Origin: Oscillospiraceae bacterium
GTDB lineage: Bacteria; Bacillota; Clostridia; Oscillospirales; Ruminococcaceae
Direction: 5' to 3'
DNA: 64,000 nt
Assembly (NCBI GenBank): GCA_017828975.1
Contig: JAGAJN010000023.1
Location: forward strand, 1-64,000
Part shown: positions 33,426-39,944 of the stretch, piece by piece
How the letters are laid out: every line of letters begins with the position of its first letter
Position numbering within the stretch: position 1 is the stretch's first letter
Made by a program: the position numbers and the translations under genes
The notes under the pieces: generated by a model
What the model was told of the DNA's origin: nothing
The model's database searches: none
What the model saw: only the letters and a program-made list of their open reading frames with translations

Positions 33426-34868
33426 TCAGTTAGCTGCTGCTATACTTTCGTTTACAGTCTTAAGCTCCTGGTCAATGATAGTGGAGTATTCGTTCTTGAT
33501 CTGTGTCCAGTTAGAATACTCATTTTCGTTTGCGATACCCTCGTAGATGATCTCAACGATGGCATCGCCGTTAGCGGAATCGGTGTTGCTCATTACATCG
33601 CTGATACCGTAAGCATAGTCAAATACCTGAGTGAACTTATCGGGATCGTACAGGCTCATAACAAGGTCGTACTTCTCAGATGTCCAGTAGGGGTTATTTT
33701 CGAGTATTTTTGCCTTGGTGATCTCTCTGTACTGATCGTCGTAGTACTCTCTGCGGCAGCACTCAAACCAGATCTTAACAGCATCAGCCTTATCCGAGCC
33801 CTTTACCCACATATAGCTGTGAAGAGCGTTGGAAACGTAGTAAGTATCGGAATCGGGAGCCTTGGGGAAGGGAACGATCTGAATGTCGCAGTCCTCTCTT
33901 GCCTTCTGAGCATCGTTGAATGCCCAAGTACCCATACCATAAAATGCGTTTCCGTCTGCGCCGAATGCGTCTGCTTGAGAAGTCCAGCCAATTCTGATAA
34001 GCTTGTTCTTGGTCATATCTTCGAGCATTAACTCAGCCTTTTCGAGAGCTGCGCTGTTGATATTGTTGGAGAAGGTGCTTCCGTCATAGGTAACAAGGGT
34101 TTCGCCTGCGGTAAATACGAAAGCATTTGACCACCAGCCTGCGATACCGTAACGGTTTTCGGGATCATTGTCAACGAAATTCTTCATAATGGACATAAAT
34201 GCGTCCCAATCCCAGGCATCGTTCTGATAAAGCTCCAGAGGATCGTCAATACCCTCGGACTCAAACAGAGAAGCATTGTACATAAGCACCTGAGAATCGT
34301 AGAAACGATAGCCGAGAGGAGCAACATAATGCTTGCCGCCCATAACGAAATCATCGGCAACGTCCTTCATATCCTCCCACATGGGCTGGCTGAAATCTAC
34401 CAAATCGTCAATAGGCTGATACTGTCCCTTGCTGACGCCGTAGGGGAATGCCATCCATTCATACAGGAAAATGTCGGGGGAATCGCCGCTCATGATGAGG
34501 TTTGCAAGGTCGGTGAACTTTGTGCTTGAAGTAGTAGCAACATATTCGACCTTTGCTCCGTAGGTGTCCTCAAAAAGTGTCAGAGGAACGCTTCTTTCGG
34601 GGTTTGAGTTGGTGGGGTTAATGTCGGATATTCCGAGATATGTAATGGACTGACCGCTGATGTCAACGTCGCCCTTTTCTTCTTCGTCAAGACCTTCTAC
34701 TTCAATGTTATCGCCTGTCCACTCGGTCTGGGACTCGGTAGTGGTAGTTGCTTCGGTAGTGGTCGCATTTGCGGAATCGCTGCCGCTGTCACCGCCGCCG
34801 CAGGCTGTAACTGCCGCAGTCATGGTAAGTGCCATTAAAAGGGCTGCTGCTTTCTTGTAGTTTTTCAT
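33426..34868 (-). CDS. Extracellular solute-binding lipoprotein (ABC sugar type)
   Basis: A 480-aa family 1 substrate-binding protein. It has a lipoprotein signal peptide with lipobox VTAC (Cys23), then a Ser/Thr/Glu-rich spacer (~25-60) and the binding domain, with typical SPDIFLYEWMAFPYG, and DIQIVPFPKAPDSDTYYVSN. AAGGAG is 9 bases from the ATG at 34868; an ATG at 34877 abuts that site. No permease or ATPase genes are next to it, so it is an orphan. The LacI-type palindrome upstream suggests repression by a sugar regulator. Confidence 0.9.
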   Translation of the reverse strand: MKNYKKAAALLMALTMTAAVTACGGGDSGSDSANATTTEATTTTESQTEWTGDNIEVEGLDEEEKGDVDISGQSITYLGISDINPTNSNPERSVPLTLFEDTYGAKVEYVATTSSTKFTDLANLIMSGDSPDIFLYEWMAFPYGVSKGQYQPIDDLVDFSQPMWEDMKDVADDFVMGGKHYVAPLGYRFYDSQVLMYNASLFESEGIDDPLELYQNDAWDWDAFMSIMKNFVDNDPENRYGIAGWWSNAFVFTAGETLVTYDGSTFSNNINSAALEKAELMLEDMTKNKLIRIGWTSQADAFGADGNAFYGMGTWAFNDAQKAREDCDIQIVPFPKAPDSDTYYVSNALHSYMWVKGSDKADAVKIWFECCRREYYDDQYREITKAKILENNPYWTSEKYDLVMSLYDPDKFTQVFDYAYGISDVMSNTDSANGDAIVEIIYEGIANENEYSNWTQIKNEYSTIIDQELKTVNESIAAAN

Positions 34869-34929
34869 CGAAACCATCTCCTTAAATATTTTTGCACAAG
34901 CTATGGGGAAACCGCCGATAAGACTGTTG

Positions 34930-34943
34930 TGTAAACGTTTGCA
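34930..34943. promoter_or_regulatory. LacI-family operator-like palindrome
   Basis: TGTAAACGTTTGCA is a 14-bp near-perfect palindrome with the central AAACGTTT typical of LacI/GalR (including CcpA-like) operators. It lies 62 bases upstream of the solute-binding protein start. A minus-strand TATAAT sits near 35034-35039, so the operator would be downstream of that start. Confidence 0.65.
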
Positions 34944-35103
34944 TATGCACAAACTACTGTACTATCGGCTTTTCCCAATGATTTTCTCGGTTTTCACCGA
35001 AAAGAATTTATTTTGTGGATAATTTATATTAATTATAGCATGTCGTGTAAAGGTTTTCATCAATATATTATGAATTTTTGGTAACGATTACAGCTAATTT
35101 ATG

Positions 35104-35146
35104 GAAAATACAACCGTCCCTCCAAGCTATTGCCCGAAGGGACGGT
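35104..35146 (-). terminator. Terminator of the sigma/anti-sigma operon
   Basis: ACCGTCCCT (35113-35121) pairs with AGGGACGGT (35138-35146). On the minus strand the stem is followed by TTGTATTTT, just past the stop of the DUF4179-like gene. Confidence 0.75.
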
Positions 35147-35167
35147 GTGTTCAAATATCAAAAAAGC

Positions 35168-36352
35168 TTATCCGATAGGTATCTCGTATCCGCAGAAAAT
35201 AACGGCTTCAACGCCCGAATAATCCATGATTCCCGGGAATTCAAAGTAAACATCGTTCACCTTATCGGTGGAAAAGTCCATTGTAATCTGCTCCTGCTTG
35301 TTGGAATATGCAGGCTCGGTAACTGTTGCATTAGTGTATTTTGCGTCAACAATGCTTCCGTCGGACATCTTGAATTTCAGCGGAATGCTGTCACACAGCG
35401 GCTTGTCTTCCTCGGGCAGCCACATATAAGCAAGACCCTCACCTGTAATAAACATACAAGCATTGTTGGTATAGCTTGAGGCGCAAGTGTCATTTTTGCC
35501 TTCAACAACGCAGTCCTCCAACATTCTTATGCCTATTCCCACGGTTTTCGGGGATATGGTTATGCGTGAGATCTCCATCTCAGCCACAGCACCGAACATT
35601 TCCTCTGTCGTCCAGCTGATATGAGCAGGCTCAAGCTCTATGGTTTTCGTCTGAATAGCTTCGCCTACGGTGAAATCGGCGGTGTATTCGCCCTTGATGA
35701 TCCTGTCATAATCCAGCCCTGTATCGCCCATGGGAACAATATCCGTCAGCGTAACGGTGAGCTGCTGTTCTGTGGGATCCTCTTCAAATTTATCCATATT
35801 TATCCGCATGAACGCCTTGCCGTCCTCCCGAACGTCCATAGGGCTCCAGCTAAAGCCGTTCAGACCTTCTCCGCCTTCAATGGTAATATTTACGCAGTTA
35901 TATATCTGTCCCGCTATGGGTTCATCAAAGGTAAATTCAACAGTCAGCTCAATGCCCGTGCCATAGTTGAGAACGCTGGTTATCTTTGCGCTTATGCCTT
36001 CCGCAAAGGGCTTTTGACCGTCCTCTTCGGTGATTTGCAGGGCAGTTCCCAGCAGGTCAACATCGGTGCTGTCATTTCCGTAGACCTCGTAATATTCGTT
36101 GACCGACTTCCTGTTAATGCCAAGAATATCGTCAATGACCTCTCTTGCTTCGGGAGATACGGCATATGCGGTCCCGCTGACCGCAAGAAAAGCTCCCACG
36201 CAAGCCGCAGCAACGGCGGCGATTTTTGATTTTTTCATTTTTGCGTCCTTTCCGTCCGACTCAGCCGCAAGCTTTTCTCTGACGGCATTAAGCATTTTTT
36301 CCTTCTGCCTGTCATCGGGCAAAATTTCTGCCAGCGCATTTTTTAGCTTCAT
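35168..36352 (-). CDS. Membrane-anchored anti-sigma-like protein (DUF4179-like)
   Basis: A 394-aa protein with a cytosolic N-terminus of about 45 residues (LKNALAEILPDDRQKEKMLNAV), a single membrane segment (KIAAVAAACVGAFLAVSGTAYAV, ~47-68) and a large beta-rich extracellular part. This layout, directly after an ECF sigma gene, fits a DUF4179-type regulator that holds the sigma factor. The ATG at 36352 is 9 bases from GGAGGA, which overlaps the sigma gene's stop codon region, so the two are coupled. The signal sensed is unknown. Confidence 0.78.
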   Translation of the reverse strand: MKLKNALAEILPDDRQKEKMLNAVREKLAAESDGKDAKMKKSKIAAVAAACVGAFLAVSGTAYAVSPEAREVIDDILGINRKSVNEYYEVYGNDSTDVDLLGTALQITEEDGQKPFAEGISAKITSVLNYGTGIELTVEFTFDEPIAGQIYNCVNITIEGGEGLNGFSWSPMDVREDGKAFMRINMDKFEEDPTEQQLTVTLTDIVPMGDTGLDYDRIIKGEYTADFTVGEAIQTKTIELEPAHISWTTEEMFGAVAEMEISRITISPKTVGIGIRMLEDCVVEGKNDTCASSYTNNACMFITGEGLAYMWLPEEDKPLCDSIPLKFKMSDGSIVDAKYTNATVTEPAYSNKQEQITMDFSTDKVNDVYFEFPGIMDYSGVEAVIFCGYEIPIG

Positions 36353-36357
36353 CAGAC

Positions 36358-36813
36358 TCAATCCTCCAGTATTGTTTTCAGCTTTTTTCTGCCCCTGTCA
36401 AGACGGCTGCCTGCGGTGGATTTGGCGATTTTCAGCATTTTTGCTATCTCCTCGCAGGTGTAGCCCTCGTAGTAGTGCAGATAAATGACGGTGCGGTATT
36501 TCTCGGGAAGTCCCCGCAGCAGCATAAGCGTTTCATCGACCTCAATATTTCCCGTAAGCATATCATCACTGAGCGGCTCAAAGCGGTATCTCGGACTTTT
36601 CAGCCTGTCACGGCAGATATTTTTCGCCGCAACTATAAGCCACGCCTTTTCATGCTCGGCGTTTTCAAAAACCGTCCCCGACCTCATAAGCCGCACAAAG
36701 GTATCGGAAACGGCGTCCTCGGTGTCCGCCTTGTTTTTCAGATAGATGCTGCATACACGATAGACAGTTTCAACGTTTCTGTCGTATATCTCGGCAAGCT
36801 GTTGCTGCTGCAT
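36358..36813 (-). CDS. ECF-type RNA polymerase sigma factor
   Basis: A 151-aa sigma-70 family protein with only regions 2 and 4. Region 2 (residues ~8-75) includes YLKNKADTEDAVSDTFVRLM and AWLIVAAKNICRDRLKSPR; region 4 (~95-148) holds LPEKYRTVIYLHYYEGYTCEEIA and a helix-turn-helix KSTAGSRLDRGRKKLK. AGGGGGC upstream is a modest ribosome site. It is followed by its presumed anti-sigma gene. No promoter with a repeated ECF-type -35 was recognised nearby, so autoregulation is unproven. Confidence 0.9.
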   Translation of the reverse strand: MQQQQLAEIYDRNVETVYRVCSIYLKNKADTEDAVSDTFVRLMRSGTVFENAEHEKAWLIVAAKNICRDRLKSPRYRFEPLSDDMLTGNIEVDETLMLLRGLPEKYRTVIYLHYYEGYTCEEIAKMLKIAKSTAGSRLDRGRKKLKTILED

Positions 36814-36897
36814 TTTTTAGCCCCCTTTTTTGCCCGTCAATTATAATACGATCCTGCGGGAAAAATGAACGCATTAGTTTGAAAAAAATTCGGAAAC

Positions 36898-36925
36898 AAA
36901 AAAGCTGCCCCGATTAGGACAGCTT
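36898..36925 (-). terminator. Terminator after the 131-aa unknown gene
   Basis: On the minus strand AAGCTGTCC pairs with GGGCAGCTT (36902-36925, one G-U) and is followed by TTTT and a T-rich run. Confidence 0.75.
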
Positions 36926-36943
36926 CGGATATGTGGAAATATT

Positions 36944-37339
36944 CTACTCTTCTTTGAGATAGTCCAAATGACGGTGGTATCTTTTCGGGATATTTATGCC
37001 GACCATTACATTAATTTCTGCAAGAAAATCACTTATCCCGGAAAATCCGTCCTTGTAGAATTCTGCTATTCTTCTGCGTTTATCGGTGATATTTTTGTAA
37101 TCCGGCGGGCAGATAAATGTCCAGTCGGCTTCCTCGGTACTGAATACAATGCGGAAATATTTGTCGATGTCCCTGTCGCTGTAACCCGCCTTCATCAGCA
37201 GGATATGATGCTCCATAGCTTCGTCAATATCCGACATAATGGCGGTTTTACCGTCAAAGGAGATAAGCGCAAGAAGCGGCTCTCCTTCGGAAATGGTCTT
37301 ATCAACAGCGTCTGCATTGGGGTATTTTATTATATTCAC
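36944..37339 (-). CDS. Protein of unknown function, 131 aa
   Basis: Not recognised. No signal peptide or membrane segment is seen; the protein is mixed alpha/beta with charged ends, and contains DGKTAIMSDIDEAMEHHILL and FSTEEADWTFICPPDYK. The best start is the GTG at 37339: GGGAGG lies 8 bases upstream, whereas the in-frame ATG at 37372 has no ribosome site. It is a single-gene unit with its own promoter (37395-37423) and terminator. Such small DNA-free context gives no hint of its role. Confidence 0.7.
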   Translation of the reverse strand: MNIIKYPNADAVDKTISEGEPLLALISFDGKTAIMSDIDEAMEHHILLMKAGYSDRDIDKYFRIVFSTEEADWTFICPPDYKNITDKRRRIAEFYKDGFSGISDFLAEINVMVGINIPKRYHRHLDYLKEE

Positions 37340-37394
37340 GGCGTTTCCTCCCTTATTGTCCAAACTTTTCATTTGTTGTCAAATTATTGAGTAT

Positions 37395-37423
37395 ATTATA
37401 GCATTTCTGCGGCAAAAATGCAA
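37395..37423 (-). promoter_or_regulatory. Promoter of the 131-aa unknown gene
   Basis: On the minus strand: TTGCAT (37423-37418), 17-base spacer, TATAAT (37400-37395). Confidence 0.65.
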
Positions 37424-37435
37424 TAGTTTTGAAAA

Positions 37436-37475
37436 AGAAAACGCCTATTCTACGTTATTTGCGTAAAACAGGCGT
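37436..37475 (-). terminator. Terminator of the tRNA-Ser gene
   Basis: On the minus strand ACGCCTGTTTTACG pairs with CGTAGAATAGGCGT (37441-37475), followed by TTTTCTTTTT, directly after the CCA end of the tRNA. Confidence 0.88.
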
Positions 37476-37476
37476 C

Positions 37477-37565
37477 TGGCGGAGACGGTGGGATTCGAAC
37501 CCACGTGCCGTTGCCGGCAACTTGATTTCGAGTCAAGCTCGTTACGACCACTTCGATACATCTCC
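37477..37565 (-). tRNA. tRNA-Ser (anticodon CGA)
   Basis: Class II tRNA of 89 bases including an encoded CCA. The acceptor stem GGAGATG pairs with CGTCTCC; the anticodon arm is CTTGA-CTCGAAA-TCAAG, giving anticodon CGA for the serine codon UCG. The long variable arm (TTGCCGGCAACGGCA region) and the T arm GTGGGTTCGAATCCCAC are clear. It reads UCG, which this window uses often. A terminator follows, so it is transcribed alone. Confidence 0.96.
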
Positions 37566-37705
37566 ATATGATCTTAACGGTAAATATTATACCATAAAAA
37601 TTCCCGTTTGTCAAATGAAACTTTTGATATTTACGAATGTTTAACTTTTGTTCATAAGTGACATTCCCCGAAATTTGATTTTTGTAAGAAAAAGCTTAAA
37701 AAATA

Positions 37706-37734
37706 TTGCAATTTCCGAAATAATATGCTACAAT
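37706..37734 (+). promoter_or_regulatory. Promoter of the cellulase gene
   Basis: TTGCAA (37706-37711), 17-base spacer, TACAAT (37729-37734); a TATAAT overlaps at 37734-37739. It lies 30 bases upstream of the gene start. Confidence 0.7.
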
Positions 37735-37763
37735 ATAATTACATTATGAACGGAAGTGATCTT

Positions 37764-39851
37764 ATGCAAAAAAAGACCAAAAGCCTTACCTCAAGGATTA
37801 TCGCATTTTTAGCCGCCGTGACCGTTTCTGCGGGCGCACTCTGCGGCTGTTCGGGAGATAAGCCGTCTGCGGAAGCCACCGACAAGCCCGAAACCTCGGC
37901 AGCCGATACCACCGCAGCCGAAACGGAAGCGGAAACTGTCACAACTCTCCCCGACGTTTTCGGTGAGGACTACGACCCTTTTGCCGAGGACTACGACCCA
38001 TACGGAAACGGCACCAAAAAGCCGTCGTCCAAGCCCGCAGGCACAATTTCCACGGACAGCGGGGAAACGGAGGTATCTGAACCCATGACGGAAAAACCGA
38101 CAGAAACCGAAAAGCCCCAGACCACCACAGCCGAAAAGCCGCAGGAAACGCAGTCCACAACACAAAAGCCCGCTGAAACGACTGCTGCGGAAAAACCCGC
38201 TCAGCAGACTTCAAGCAAGGACGTTTACCTAGAGATCAACAACTCAAACGGCTGGGAAAACGGCTCGGACAAGTTTTCCCAGATAGACCTGAACGTTGTA
38301 AACCACAGCGACAAGACCATCAGCAACTGGAAGGCGGTGATTCCCGTGGCGGCAAATGCACAGATAGAGCAGAACTGGAACTGCGAGCTGTCCATCTCGG
38401 GCGGAAAGCTGACTGCCACACCCGTTGAGCATAACAAAAATGTTGAGCCGGGGCAGAGCGGCACCTGCGGATTTATCCTGAAAAATGCGGGAACTCCCGA
38501 TGCGTCCAAATCCTCGGTGACTTATACTGCGGGAGCATCTCAGCAGAATTGGGGCGGCGGGTCAAACGGCGGAAATTCGGGCAGTAATCAGGGTGTAGGC
38601 AACAACAGCACACCTATTGTTGCCGCAAAGGACGTTCCCAAGCCCACCACCGATGACTGGCTGTTTGTCAAGGGCAACAAGATTGTTGACAGCAGCGGAA
38701 AGGAAGTCTGGCTGACAGGCTGCAACTGGTTCGGCTACAACACAGGCACCAACACCTTTGACGGACTTTGGGCGTGCGACCTGAACACATCTCTTGCTTC
38801 TATCGCAGACCACGGCTTCAATCTGCTGAGAGTGCCCATTTCCACCGAGCTTATCAAGCAATGGTCCAACGGGGAATATCCCACGGCTAATTTCAATCAG
38901 GCGACAAACTCCTATCTTGTGGGAATGAACAGCCTTGAAATTTTCGACTATGTTATCGGTCAGTGCCGTGCAAACGGTATCAAGATAATGATAGACATTC
39001 ACTGCGCAAAGACCGATTCTATGGGACATATGAAGAATATGTGGTACGAGGGCAGCATTACCGAGGACGATTACATAAAAACTCTCGGCTGGATAGCTAA
39101 ACGTTACGCAAATGATGATACTATCATCGCCTACGACCTGGAAAACGAGCCTCACGGCAAGCCCTATGAGTCGGAGAAGGCTATCTGGAACGGCAGCACT
39201 TCCTCCAATAACTGGAAATACATCGCAGAAAAAGCGGCTAAATCGGTTCTTTCAAACAATCCCAACGTGCTTGTTATGGTAGAGGGCATTGAGATATATC
39301 CCAAGGATATTAAGTCAAACGGTAACTTTACGTCCACCAACGACGGCGACTACTATTTCAACTGGTGGGGCGGAAATCTCCGAGGCGTCAAGGATTATCC
39401 TGTTGATCTGGGCAAATATCAGAACAAGCTGGTTTACTCTCCCCACGATTACGGTCCCGCAGTTTACAAGCAGCCCTGGTTTAAGGACGGCTACAATTTC
39501 GACAGCCTTTACAAGGACTGCTGGTACGACAACTGGTTCTACATTCAGAAGGAGGGCATCGCTCCGCTGCTTATCGGCGAATGGGGCGGCTTTATGACTG
39601 AGCCTAATCTCACCTGGATGACGCATCTCCGCCGTCTTATCAAGGAAAACCGCATCAATCACACCTTCTGGTGCTTCAACGCCAATTCGGGTGACACGGG
39701 CGGACTTGTCAAGGACGATTTCGTTACCTGGGACACAGAGAAATACAATTTTGTAAAGGAAGTTCTTTGGCAGCAGGGTGGCAAATTCGTCGGACTTGAC
39801 CATCAGATACCCCTTGGCAAAAACGGTATTACTCTTTCGGACGCAAACTGA
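37764..39851 (+). CDS. CBM2-GH5 endoglucanase lipoprotein
   Basis: A 695-aa surface cellulase. Order: lipoprotein-like signal peptide (lipobox LCGC near residue 29), a Thr/Pro/Glu-rich linker (~30-148), a CBM2-type cellulose-binding module (~150-258, WENG, NNSNGW and [11 protein letters not shown]), a Gly/Asn linker, then the GH5 domain (~305-680). Catalytic residues are visible: acid/base Glu462 in DLENEPHG and nucleophile Glu606 in LIGEWGG. There is no dockerin, so it is anchored by lipid rather than bound to a cellulosome. GGAAG is spaced for the ATG at 37764. Single-gene unit with promoter and terminator. Confidence 0.93.
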   Translation: MQKKTKSLTSRIIAFLAAVTVSAGALCGCSGDKPSAEATDKPETSAADTTAAETEAETVTTLPDVFGEDYDPFAEDYDPYGNGTKKPSSKPAGTISTDSGETEVSEPMTEKPTETEKPQTTTAEKPQETQSTTQKPAETTAAEKPAQQTSSKDVYLEINNSNGWENGSDKFSQIDLNVVNHSDKTISNWKAVIPVAANAQIEQNWNCELSISGGKLTATPVEHNKNVEPGQSGTCGFILKNAGTPDASKSSVTYTAGASQQNWGGGSNGGNSGSNQGVGNNSTPIVAAKDVPKPTTDDWLFVKGNKIVDSSGKEVWLTGCNWFGYNTGTNTFDGLWACDLNTSLASIADHGFNLLRVPISTELIKQWSNGEYPTANFNQATNSYLVGMNSLEIFDYVIGQCRANGIKIMIDIHCAKTDSMGHMKNMWYEGSITEDDYIKTLGWIAKRYANDDTIIAYDLENEPHGKPYESEKAIWNGSTSSNNWKYIAEKAAKSVLSNNPNVLVMVEGIEIYPKDIKSNGNFTSTNDGDYYFNWWGGNLRGVKDYPVDLGKYQNKLVYSPHDYGPAVYKQPWFKDGYNFDSLYKDCWYDNWFYIQKEGIAPLLIGEWGGFMTEPNLTWMTHLRRLIKENRINHTFWCFNANSGDTGGLVKDDFVTWDTEKYNFVKEVLWQQGGKFVGLDHQIPLGKNGITLSDAN

Positions 39852-39863
39852 TATTGCACATTT

Positions 39864-39898
39864 TCCCTTCCTCGCTATTGCGGGGAAGGGATTTTTTT
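39864..39898 (+). terminator. Terminator of the cellulase gene
   Basis: TCCCTTCCTCGC (39864-39875) pairs with GCGGGGAAGGGA (39880-39891) with one G-U, followed by seven T. Confidence 0.9.
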
Positions 39899-39903
39899 GC
39901 ATA

Positions 39904-39939
39904 GAAAACCCCCGTTTCCGAAATAATCCGAAAACGGGG
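39904..39939 (-). terminator. Terminator of the VWA-protein gene
   Basis: CCCCGTTTCCG (39910-39920) pairs with CGAAAACGGGG (39929-39939, one mismatch). On the minus strand the stem is followed by GTTTTC, just past the VWA gene's stop. Confidence 0.75.
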
Positions 39940-39944
39940 AATAA

